Shown one piece after another: positions 1 through 5,795 of a stretch of DNA of 8,692 bases. The DNA is from Desulfuromonas sp. SDB (GTDB lineage: Bacteria > SDB-A): positions 1-8,692 of the forward strand of contig LKUE01000253.1 in assembly GCA_001412365.1 (NCBI GenBank). Direction: 5' to 3'. The number at the start of each line of letters is the position of its first letter. Within the stretch, counting starts at the first letter, position 1. A model generated the notes under the pieces. That model was not told where the DNA came from and ran no database searches. It saw only the letters and a list, made by a program, of their open reading frames with translations. Both the position numbers and the translations under genes were made by a program.

Positions 1-60
1 ACAATTTGAATGAGAGAAATTTGTCACCTGTCAAATCAAGTGCTGTCTAGTCCAATTTAT

Positions 61-1305
61 TTACTCATCTAATGGACTTTTAACTCCTAATATATTCTTT
101 TTTGCCACATGAGTGTAGATCATAGTGGTTTGAAGATTTTTATGACCCAACAATTCCTGAATAGTTCTAATATCATATCCTTTTTCCAGCAGATGAGTGG
201 CAAAACTATGTCTTAAACTGTGTATGGAGGCATTCTTGACTATGTCTGTTTTTCTTAAGGCTACTTTAAAAGCTCTTTGCAGTGAAGCTGGATGATGATG
301 ATGACGTCGAACTGTTTTAGTTACGGGATCAACTGATAACTGTTTAGAAGGAAATATCCAAAACCACCCCCATTCCTTACCTGCCTTGGGATATTTCCTT
401 TCCAAAGCAAAAGGTAGTTGAACTCCGGGTACATCATTGTCTCTATCTTTTTGATATAGTTTTTTTATCTCCTCTAAATGAACCATTAATTTCTCATGGA
501 GAGTTATGGGGAGTACAGTTCTTCGATCCTGGTCTCCTTTCCCCGATCTGACAATCAAAATATTTTGCTCTAAATCTAAATCCTTAACTCTTAATTGCAG
601 GCATTCACTTAATCTCAAGCCACAACCGTAAATCAATTCAGCCATAAGTTTCGAGGAATGATTTAAGTTGGAAAAAATCTGATGAATTTCTTGTTTAGTT
701 AAAACTACCGGAAGTTTTCTCTTATGCTTTGATCTCACTGCATCAATGGTATTTTCAATATCCTTTTCCAGAACATACCGAAACAAAAAAACTATTGCAT
801 TTAACGCCTGGTTTTGGGTGGCTGGAGCGACTTTGCGATCTACCGCTAAGTGGGTTAGGAAATCCTGAAGATCACCACCAGATAGGGTATAAGGATTTTT
901 AGATTTATTGTATCCGCTAAATTGTTTTAGCCAGGAAATATAAGTTTTTTCAGTTTGATAAGACCGTTGTTTTAATCTAAGTTTGTTTTTCATTTTTTCA
1001 AATATCTCATCCCATAAATTTTCATAATTATCATTTAAATTTGATGATGACTGCTGGTTTTTGCTTTTTAAAAAGAAATTATAAAGTTTTATGGCATAAT
1101 CAGCCTGATTAACCTGCCATTCAGGATAATTTTTAGAAAGGTGATTGATATAAGTATCCTTCTCTATTTGATCTATCATCTGGTCAAATTTTTTTGAATT
1201 ATAACTCAGACAAGATTCAACCCATTTCAGGTAAAATTTAATGTATTTCGATTTGATATTTACCTGATTTAATAGATAATTTTTAAAATCTGTAATTGTT
1301 TTCAT
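61..1305 (-). CDS. intI: Integron integrase (IntI-type tyrosine recombinase)
   Basis: This is a site-specific tyrosine recombinase that joins attC sites of cassettes to attI and excises them. The catalytic set is visible: R231 (GCGLR), K256 (SGKGDQDR), H362-x-x-R365 (HSLRHSFATHLL), H388 (LLGHK) and the nucleophile Y397 (MIYTH). The segment specific to integron integrases, absent from Xer proteins, spans about residues 297-346 (FALERKYPKAGKEWGW, then RRHHHHPASLQRAFK). The C-terminal GVKSPLD is also typical. The core-binding SAM-like domain starts near residue 103. The protein is 414 aa against about 320-340 for class 1-type enzymes, and the excess is an N-terminal extension of about 100 aa that looks like a second core-binding-like repeat. 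No clear ribosome binding site precedes the ATG at 1305. The stop is about 60 bp from the window edge. The gene is AT-rich and diverges from the array. Confidence 0.95.
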   Translation of the reverse strand: MKTITDFKNYLLNQVNIKSKYIKFYLKWVESCLSYNSKKFDQMIDQIEKDTYINHLSKNYPEWQVNQADYAIKLYNFFLKSKNQQSSSNLNDNYENLWDEIFEKMKNKLRLKQRSYQTEKTYISWLKQFSGYNKSKNPYTLSGGDLQDFLTHLAVDRKVAPATQNQALNAIVFLFRYVLEKDIENTIDAVRSKHKRKLPVVLTKQEIHQIFSNLNHSSKLMAELIYGCGLRLSECLQLRVKDLDLEQNILIVRSGKGDQDRRTVLPITLHEKLMVHLEEIKKLYQKDRDNDVPGVQLPFALERKYPKAGKEWGWFWIFPSKQLSVDPVTKTVRRHHHHPASLQRAFKVALRKTDIVKNASIHSLRHSFATHLLEKGYDIRTIQELLGHKNLQTTMIYTHVAKKNILGVKSPLDE

Positions 1306-1325
1306 TATTATAATAATACTGCATA

Positions 1326-1355
1326 ATAATAAATAATCAATATATTTATTAACAA
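1326..1355 (-). promoter_or_regulatory. Possible intI promoter
   Basis: Read on the minus strand, TTGTTA (1355-1350) and TATTAT (1331-1326) are separated by 18 nt and would give a leader of about 14 nt before the intI ATG. The -35 matches consensus at only 4 of 6 positions, and the whole region is so AT-rich that chance matches are expected. I did not find a canonical CTG-N10-CAG LexA box near it. Confidence 0.25.
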
Positions 1356-1381
1356 TTACTGTGAAGTCATTATAATTTATA

Positions 1382-1410
1382 TTGACTAAAGAGAAAGATT
1401 TAAATATACT
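1382..1410 (+). promoter_or_regulatory. Cassette promoter (Pc-like)
   Basis: TTGACT (1382-1387) and TATACT (1405-1410) are separated by exactly 17 nt. Each matches the sigma70 consensus at 5 of 6 positions, and the promoter faces the cassettes. It lies between intI and the first cassette, just upstream of the attI crossover, where integrons place the promoter that transcribes captured cassettes. Transcription would begin near 1416-1418, about 50 nt before the TIR start codon. This assumes a host with a standard sigma70 consensus. Confidence 0.6.
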
Positions 1411-1430
1411 CTGTATTAAATATAATACAG
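1411..1430. repeat. Inverted repeat over the Pc start site
   Basis: Two perfect 8-bp arms, CTGTATTA and TAATACAG, are separated by AATA. The repeat begins directly after the -10 hexamer and covers the expected transcription start. It ends 13 bp before the cassette crossover. It could be an operator for a repressor or an accessory integrase-binding site of attI. The half-site CTG...CAG spacing is 14 nt, not the 10 nt of the enterobacterial LexA box. Confidence 0.6.
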
Positions 1431-1449
1431 TAAAATATAAATGTTGGGC
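1431..1449 (+). other. attI: attI / first-cassette junction (core site)
   Basis: The core box GTTGGGC (1443-1449) fits GTTRRRY and marks the crossover G^TT between 1443 and 1444. Bases from 1444 onward belong to cassette 1, because GTTGGGCA is the reverse complement of the cassette's own terminal R'' box TGCCCAAC (2284-2291). The attI side extends leftward into the AT-rich region, perhaps through the inverted repeat, but its left limit is not visible. Confidence 0.75.
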
Positions 1450-1469
1450 ATTATAGAATGGAGAGTCAT

Positions 1470-2282
1470 ATGCAAAATGAAAAGTCGGTGGATGAGCAGA
1501 TCATTGAGATGTATAGAAATTTGGTCGCCAATAAACATCCTGACTTAGTTTCCGGTTGGCCAATCCTTACCGGGCATAATATAAAAGGCGGCTCTTATGG
1601 GGATTGGACGATCATTGTTTTTGAACATACTGGCAACCCCGTTATGAAGAGCAGTAGTGGCATTGGAGAAATTTCCTCCGCAATAATCGGATATGACCAA
1701 ATAACAGATGGTAACAAGGTCAGTGTTAGAGAGCGGATAGCTCGTCACTTCAGGCTATCGCGTCGTGATGCTGTTTTTGTTTTTGACAGGAGAGGCGATA
1801 TACAAGAAGATTTGAACGCAGCTATGCTTCAACATGAAATAGAAATGGGGCTTTGTCCAATGCGTATATTTTTAAGCCATAAAGGCGCAGATAAACCTAT
1901 GGTGCGTGAATTTAAGCGCACTTTTGAAGAATTGGGGTTTGATCCATGGTTGGATGAGGATGCGATGGCCGCTGGAGTAGAGCTTGAAAGAGCAATACTC
2001 CAAGGGTTTAAAGATTCGTGTGCAGCAGTATTTTTTGTCACTCCCAATTTTCAAGACGAGGAATACTTATCAACCGAGGTAAACTACGCCATTCAAGAAA
2101 AGAGGAATAAAGGTGAAAGGTTTTCTATCGTTACGATAGTGTTTTCAGAAGGCCCCAACAGGGGTGTTGTCCCAGATTTGCTTAAGCAATATGTATGGAA
2201 AGAACCTAATAGCGAAGTAGAAGCTTTTAGGGAAATTATCAGAGCTATACCGATCAAAGTGGGGCCAGTCCAGTGGAAATAA
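1470..2282 (+). CDS. TIR-domain protein with unknown N-terminal domain
   Basis: The TIR domain occupies about residues 131-258 (numbered from the ATG at 1470). It begins MRIFLSHKGADKPMVREF, followed by LGFDPWLDED and AAVFFVTPNF, with a TEV motif whose glutamate (E203) is placed like the catalytic Glu of TIR NADases. Bacterial TIR proteins of this kind commonly cleave NAD+ in anti-phage defence; that activity here is inference. The first 130 residues (GDWTIIVFEHTGNP, RRDAVFVFDRRGD) match no domain I can name and may be the sensor. I chose 1470 because GGAGAG at 1460-1465 lies just upstream; an in-frame ATG at 1458 would add four residues but has no comparable site. It is the first gene behind the cassette promoter and is alone in its cassette. 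The stop codon ends 2 bp before the attC R'' box. Confidence 0.85.
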   Translation: MQNEKSVDEQIIEMYRNLVANKHPDLVSGWPILTGHNIKGGSYGDWTIIVFEHTGNPVMKSSSGIGEISSAIIGYDQITDGNKVSVRERIARHFRLSRRDAVFVFDRRGDIQEDLNAAMLQHEIEMGLCPMRIFLSHKGADKPMVREFKRTFEELGFDPWLDEDAMAAGVELERAILQGFKDSCAAVFFVTPNFQDEEYLSTEVNYAIQEKRNKGERFSIVTIVFSEGPNRGVVPDLLKQYVWKEPNSEVEAFREIIRAIPIKVGPVQWK

Positions 2283-2284
2283 TT

Positions 2285-2356
2285 GCCCAACAAGGCGCTG
2301 CACCGGAGGGCAATTCCGCTGCGCTTCATTGCCGCCGGTGAGCTTTGTCGTTGCAG
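2285..2356 (+). other. attC: attC site of cassette 1
   Basis: R'' is GCCCAAC (2285-2291) and R' is GTTGCAG (2350-2356). The inner stem pairs CACCGG (2301-2306) with CCGGTG (2335-2340) and GGCAAT (2309-2314) with ATTGCC (2328-2333). Unequal unpaired bases between the arms (AG against G) resemble the extrahelical base that marks the recombining strand. The terminal loop is about 13 nt. Confidence 0.8.
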
Positions 2357-2376
2357 GGCGCTGCGCGCCCTGCAAC
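2350..2376. repeat. Perfect 12-bp hairpin at cassette 1/2 border
   Basis: GTTGCAGGGCGC (2350-2361) and GCGCCCTGCAAC (2365-2376) are exact reverse complements with a TGC loop. The left arm is R' of attC1 plus the start of cassette 2; the right arm ends in R'' of attC2. There is no T-tract after it, so it is not an obvious intrinsic terminator. Confidence 0.85.
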
Positions 2377-2514
2377 GGGCGAGTTGAGTGAACTCCAATG
2401 AATCGTTTCTGTGCGCGCTGACTCGCGCCCTCCAACAATCCATTGGAGTGGAAAGAACCTGGCCGTATCCGAGCAAGCTCGAACACGTCCAGAACCTTCC
2501 GCTCAACTCGCCCG
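2351..2514 (+). mobile_element. ORF-less cassette (cassette 2)
   Basis: This cassette is 164 bp from TTGCAG to the G of the next GTT. Only 19 bp precede its own R'' box, so it is almost entirely attC. It has no plausible plus-strand coding sequence. Its start and R'' are complementary over 12 bp, which supports a genuine excisable unit rather than leftover spacer. It is GC-richer than both flanking genes. Confidence 0.75.
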
Positions 2515-2520
2515 TTATGT
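2370..2520 (+). other. attC: attC site of cassette 2 (long type)
   Basis: R'' is CTGCAAC (2370-2376) and R' is GTTATGT (2514-2520). The outer stem is a perfect 12 bp, GGGCGAGTTGAG (2377-2388) with CTCAACTCGCCC (2502-2513), continued by AAC/GTT. An inner stem pairs ACTCCAATG (2392-2400) with CATTGGAGT (2441-2449). The 151-bp span is at the long end of the attC range. A small hairpin, CGAGC-AA-GCTCG, sits in the right half. Confidence 0.8.
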
Positions 2521-2539
2521 TTAAAAAAAGGAAATAAAT

Positions 2540-4411
2540 ATGATTGAAATTAAAAAAATTGAGATTTCTCATTTTCGTTCAATTTACAGTTTAAAAGTTG
2601 ATAACTTAAGCGATTTAACAATCTTTGCAGGTAAAAATGACATTGGGAAATCTAATATTTTGAAAGCATTAAATTTATTTTTCAACAATGAAACTGATTG
2701 GAATACAAGTTTTGATTTTAAAAAAGATTTTTCATATAAAAGGAAAAACGAATCCATTAAGTTGAAAACTCGTCAATTTATACGTATTGCAATCCGTTTT
2801 AAAAGAGGCGATCGATATCAAAACAGTTTACCTGAAGAATTCACGGTAACACGTACATGGTATCGCAATTCATCTTTTCCAGATGAAAAGAATTCTCTTT
2901 CAAAAGAACACAGAAAAATAAAAAAGCCAAAATGGTCTATCAACCGTGCTAATTCTAGCCTTCAAAGATATCTAAACACTATAAGATTTGAGTATATTCC
3001 AGCAATTAAAGACAATCTATTTTTCACATATATATTAGGACGCTTGCAGCATATAATTTTTGCAAAAGGTTCCAATGAATCAACAGTTAAAGAATCTGTA
3101 GAAGGATTGAACAACACTATTTCTGATGAAATTAGGAATTTACAAAACGAATTCGCACTCATTACAAAGATAAGCACTCAAATAAATTTACCTGAAAAAT
3201 TATCAGATTTATTTAAGGCATTTACTGTAAACACGACAGAACTAGGAGAGAATCTTCCTTTACAACTCCGGGGAGATGGTATTAGAACCAGATTTATCCC
3301 TTCCTTGCTGCATCATATTTCACAAAATTCAAAACTATATTTTGTTTGGGGATTTGAGGAACCGGAAAATAATCTTGAATATTCCTTAGCAATAGAACTA
3401 GCAGAAAAAATGGCTAAAGAATATTCTCAAGATTCACAAATATGCATAACAACACATTCACCTGCGTTCTTCTCGCTATCTGAAAACAATATAACCATAT
3501 ATCGTACCTTTAAAAACAATTCTGGAACAGCATGCATAAATCTTAACGTTGCTAATCAAGATGCATCCGATCAATTATGGATTGAAATGGGACTAATGAA
3601 ATTTCAAATACAATCACAGAATGAATATAAAAAGAAACTTGATAGTTTAGAGAAAGAACGCGAGGATTTAAATAAAATAAAGAAGGAGACCACTAAGAGC
3701 AATACTCCAATTTTATTAACTGAAGGAAAATGGGATGAATTAATACTTAATACCGCATGGTCTAAACTCTATGATAACAAGAGTATCCCTTTCAGAATTA
3801 TATGTTCTGATCCATATCAAGGATCAAATACAGATTCTTTTGGTGGCATTAACACTGTTAAGCATTGCTTAGAATCAACACGTAAAGATGAAGCTATTAC
3901 TATCGGTTTATTTGATAGAGATATGCCCGGGTATCATAAAGGATTCAATGGATTGACTCGTAATTTTACTATCAGTTCTTTTAGTAAAGACGTTAAAATT
4001 CATAAGGCTGGCACTTCTGCAGCAATTGTTCTGCCTTCTATAGATAGTCGCCGAGAATTCGCTGCGGTATATAACCTTGAAATAGAATTTTATTTTAATG
4101 ATTCATATTTACAAAAAAAGGTTAAACAGAAAGGTTTAGAATTGAAACCTAGGTTAGTAAAAACTACTGTTATAGGAACGGGGTTAGAAGAAACGAAAGA
4201 AGCAACCGAGCCACATTTATATCAAATAGTAGACTCAACAAAAAAATATTTTGCAGAAACAATAGTTCCTACATTACCAAAAGAAGCTTTTGATAATTTT
4301 ACGATAATTTTTAACTTAATAAATACTACTGTGGATTTTATAAAAAAACATAACAAAGCACTACACCTGACTGGTACCCGCCGCCATTCGGCGTCGGCTA
4401 CCAGCAGGTGA
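2540..4411 (+). CDS. OLD-family ATP-dependent endonuclease (AAA ATPase + Toprim)
   Basis: The N-terminal ABC-like AAA domain starts EIKKIEISHFRSI and has Walker A GKNDIGKS (31-38), a signature-like LQLRGDGIRTRF (241-252), Walker B FVWGFEEPE (268-276, with Glu in place of the usual Asp) and an H-loop THSP (305-308). A charged helical segment (360-386) leads to a Toprim domain with LLTEGK (E395) and the acidic pair in DRD (D459, D461). This is the OLD architecture, an ATP-regulated DNA nuclease family used in phage defence. No UvrD-like helicase (GajB) follows, so it is not a complete Gabija pair and is better read as a single-gene OLD; a fused PARIS-like protein is less likely. GGA (2530-2532) precedes the ATG at 7 nt. 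The last 21 residues are encoded by the attC site, where the stop codon also lies. Confidence 0.85.
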   Translation: MIEIKKIEISHFRSIYSLKVDNLSDLTIFAGKNDIGKSNILKALNLFFNNETDWNTSFDFKKDFSYKRKNESIKLKTRQFIRIAIRFKRGDRYQNSLPEEFTVTRTWYRNSSFPDEKNSLSKEHRKIKKPKWSINRANSSLQRYLNTIRFEYIPAIKDNLFFTYILGRLQHIIFAKGSNESTVKESVEGLNNTISDEIRNLQNEFALITKISTQINLPEKLSDLFKAFTVNTTELGENLPLQLRGDGIRTRFIPSLLHHISQNSKLYFVWGFEEPENNLEYSLAIELAEKMAKEYSQDSQICITTHSPAFFSLSENNITIYRTFKNNSGTACINLNVANQDASDQLWIEMGLMKFQIQSQNEYKKKLDSLEKEREDLNKIKKETTKSNTPILLTEGKWDELILNTAWSKLYDNKSIPFRIICSDPYQGSNTDSFGGINTVKHCLESTRKDEAITIGLFDRDMPGYHKGFNGLTRNFTISSFSKDVKIHKAGTSAAIVLPSIDSRREFAAVYNLEIEFYFNDSYLQKKVKQKGLELKPRLVKTTVIGTGLEETKEATEPHLYQIVDSTKKYFAETIVPTLPKEAFDNFTIIFNLINTTVDFIKKHNKALHLTGTRRHSASATSR

Positions 4412-4426
4412 GTTTGAATGTTGGAA
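4348..4426 (+). other. attC: attC site of cassette 3 (overlaps gene end)
   Basis: R'' is ACATAAC (4348-4354) and R' is GTTGGAA (4420-4426). The stem pairs CACCTG (4364-4369) and CTGGTA (4371-4376) with CAGGTG (4405-4410) and TACCAG (4399-4404). A4370 is the only unpaired base, a textbook extrahelical base. An apical hairpin pairs CGCCG with CGGCG. The TGA of the upstream gene is at 4409-4411, inside the stem. Confidence 0.9.
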
Positions 4427-4460
4427 AGCATGTGTTTATTATTAACATAGGACAATAAAT

Positions 4461-5105
4461 ATGAAACCAGAATATGTACTTCCTGAATTGCATCTTGAAG
4501 CATTTAACTGTCCAAATTGTCATGTGTATTGTCGCCAGCATTGGTATTACTTAGCGGCTGCAGAAAGAAAAGACGGGTATGGATCACAATTCCGTGATGA
4601 ACGGTTCATGGTAAGTAACTGTGAACGATGCGGCTTCCCAACAATATGGCTTGGTGACAAAATGATTTATCCTGTCACGGCAGGTGCAGAGCCACCGAAC
4701 CCTGACCTACCCCCTGAAATAAAGGCCGATTACGAGGAGGCAAGGTCTATTCTTTCACAATCTCCAAGGGGTTCAGCGGCTCTCCTTCGCCTTTCTATTC
4801 AAAAACTATGTGCTCATTTAGGACAACCCGGAAAAAACATAAACGATGACATCAAGGCTTTAGTCGCGTCTGGTTTGCCTGCGAAGGTGCAGGAAGCGCT
4901 TGATAGTGTGCGGGTAATTGGAAACGAAGCAGTTCATCCGGGCACGATTGACCTTAATGATGATCGCAATACAGCCAATATGCTTTTTAAGCTTGTTAAT
5001 TTTATAGCAACAAAATTGATAACTGAACCGAAAGAAATTGATCAAATATATAGCTCTTTACCAGAATCAAAACTTAATGCAATATCTCAAAGGGATAAAA
5101 AGTGA
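4461..5105 (+). CDS. Zinc-ribbon DUF4145 protein
   Basis: The N-terminal part carries two CxxC pairs, C17/C20 (CPNC) and C54/C57 (CERC), that would form a zinc ribbon. A helical DUF4145 domain follows at about residues 85-200, with the characteristic RVIGNEAVHPG (151-161). DUF4145 is found alone and fused to restriction-enzyme subunits; its R...N...H arrangement resembles HEPN-type helical domains, but a nuclease role is not shown here. Other recognisable features are GSAALLRLSIQKLCAHLG (104-121) and a basic C-terminus. AGGA (4449-4452) is 8 nt before the ATG. It is the only gene of cassette 4, and its TGA ends 4 bp before the R'' box. No signal peptide or membrane segment is seen, so it is probably cytoplasmic. 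Function is unknown. Confidence 0.8.
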   Translation: MKPEYVLPELHLEAFNCPNCHVYCRQHWYYLAAAERKDGYGSQFRDERFMVSNCERCGFPTIWLGDKMIYPVTAGAEPPNPDLPPEIKADYEEARSILSQSPRGSAALLRLSIQKLCAHLGQPGKNINDDIKALVASGLPAKVQEALDSVRVIGNEAVHPGTIDLNDDRNTANMLFKLVNFIATKLITEPKEIDQIYSSLPESKLNAISQRDKK

Positions 5106-5109
5106 AGCT

Positions 5110-5172
5110 TTCCAACAAGGCTTTTGCAGCGGAGCGCAAAAAACGCGCACCCGCTGAAAAGCAGCGTTGGGT
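5110..5172 (+). other. attC: attC site of cassette 4
   Basis: R'' is TTCCAAC (5110-5116) and R' is GTTGGGT (5166-5172). GCTTTT (5120-5125) plus CAGCGG (5127-5132) pair with CCGCTG (5151-5156) plus AAAAGC (5157-5162), leaving G5126 as a single extrahelical base. Inner GCGC arms close the loop. It is a short, canonical attC of 63 bp. Confidence 0.9.
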
Positions 5173-5191
5173 GCTGAGAAAATGTAGAAAT

Positions 5192-5205
5192 TATTATTAA
5201 TAATA
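5192..5205. repeat. AT-only 14-bp palindrome
   Basis: TATTATT/AATAATA is a perfect palindrome in the leader of cassette 5. It may be a weak operator, or a by-product of AT richness. No confident promoter was found beside it. Confidence 0.3.
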
Positions 5206-5247
5206 TACAATATTGCAAAGGAGAATTGTCGTAAACCTAAATCTAAC

Positions 5248-5328
5248 ATGCTGCTTATAGCTTTTCAAGCGAAGGAGGCTGATGAAGTGTTGCGTAAGAT
5301 TCACGTGAAACTAGGAGAGACACCATGA
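5248..5328 (+). CDS. Possible 26-aa leader ORF or gene remnant
   Basis: A frame from the ATG at 5248 encodes 26 residues (ending RKIHVKLGETP). Its TGA overlaps the start codon of the DUF4062 gene as ATGA, the usual geometry of coupled translation. No Shine-Dalgarno sequence precedes the ATG. The frame stays open upstream to a TAG at 5185-5187 with no better start. It may be the tail of a lost upstream gene, a leader peptide or chance. No homology is recognised. Confidence 0.2.
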   Translation: MLLIAFQAKEADEVLRKIHVKLGETP

Positions 5329-5795
5329 AGCGTAAGCAAATTTTCATCAGCAGCGTCCAAAGCGAGTTTGCCCAAGCACGTGATAAGTTGGCCTCATTCA
5401 TCAACAACGATCCATATTGGAGCCAGTTCTTCTATGCTTTTATTTTTGAGAATCTCCCGGCCAGTCGGCGGAGTCCATCAGATATCTATCTGGCTGAAAT
5501 CGACAAGAGCACAATCTATCTGGGTATCTTTGGATATCGCTATGGAAAGCTTATCGATATCGGGATTTCGTCCACGGAACAGGAGTTTGACTATGCGATT
5601 AAGACAGGTCGAGATCCTCTAATTTTCATCAAAATATTGACTCCGAGAGCGAATCGCGCGAAACGCATGCAAGCACTAATTCGGAAGGCCAACGCCTATA
5701 CCTATGCCACTTTCCGTAACACGGATCAACTCTGTAGCGAGGTCCAGAGAAGCTTGCTTTTATGGCAACAAGATCAAACGCGGAGGACCAAATAA
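5325..5795 (+). CDS. DUF4062 domain protein (first half of a split pair)
   Basis: DUF4062 spans about residues 4-100: KQIFISSVQSEF (4-15), FFYAFIFENLPAS (35-47), IYLAEIDKSTIYLGIFGYRYG (split here as IYLAEIDKST, 54-63, and IYLGIFGYRYG, 64-74) and STEQEFDYAIKTGRDPLIFIK (STEQEFDYAI, 83-92, then KTGRDPLIFIK, 93-103). A helical tail ends RSLLLWQQDQ. The fold is related to TIR/nucleotide-hydrolase-type Rossmann domains; no catalytic activity is established. From general knowledge of the family, this domain is usually the N-terminus of a single longer protein that continues into an ATPase region like the next gene. Here a stop codon separates them. A strong site AGGAGA (5313-5318) precedes the ATG at 6 nt. 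The gene overlaps the next one as TAATG. A leader of about 150 nt, long for a cassette, lies upstream. A signalling or sensing role for the pair is inference. Confidence 0.75.
   Translation: MKRKQIFISSVQSEFAQARDKLASFINNDPYWSQFFYAFIFENLPASRRSPSDIYLAEIDKSTIYLGIFGYRYGKLIDIGISSTEQEFDYAIKTGRDPLIFIKILTPRANRAKRMQALIRKANAYTYATFRNTDQLCSEVQRSLLLWQQDQTRRTK
5782..5786 (+). promoter_or_regulatory. Ribosome binding site that fixes the ATPase start
   Basis: GGAGG lies 8 nt before the ATG at 5795 and inside the last codons of the DUF4062 gene. The alternative in-frame ATG at 5762 has no such site. The stop TAA (5793-5795) and the ATG share one base, so translation is probably coupled. Confidence 0.65.

Noticed and set aside
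1411-1430. LexA (SOS) box, as found at many intI promoters
   Set aside because: The CTG and CAG arms are 14 nt apart, not 10, and the repeat lies far from the intI start. A different host LexA could still use it, so it is kept only as an inverted repeat.
2350-2376. Intrinsic terminator
   Set aside because: The 12-bp stem is strong and GC-rich, but no T-run follows on either strand. It is explained by the complementary R' and R'' boxes.
2093-2572. Minus-strand open frames across attC1, cassette 2 and attC2 (159 and 113 aa)
   Set aside because: They are opposite the TIR gene end and two structured recombination sites. They have no recognisable domain, and their openness follows from attC composition.
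2540-4411. Gabija (GajA) or PARIS call for the ATPase/Toprim gene
   Set aside because: No UvrD-like helicase gene follows as in Gabija, and no separate or clearly PARIS-type Toprim domain is recognised. A single-gene OLD is the safer call.
5282-5308. Eight-codon ORF after AAGGAGG (5272-5278)
   Set aside because: The spacing to its ATG is only 3 nt and the peptide is trivial. The strong site AGGAGA just before 5325 explains translation of the real gene.
5368-5622. 84-aa plus-strand ORF inside the DUF4062 gene
   Set aside because: It is a different frame of a gene with clear domain identity, with no ribosome binding site and no domain of its own.
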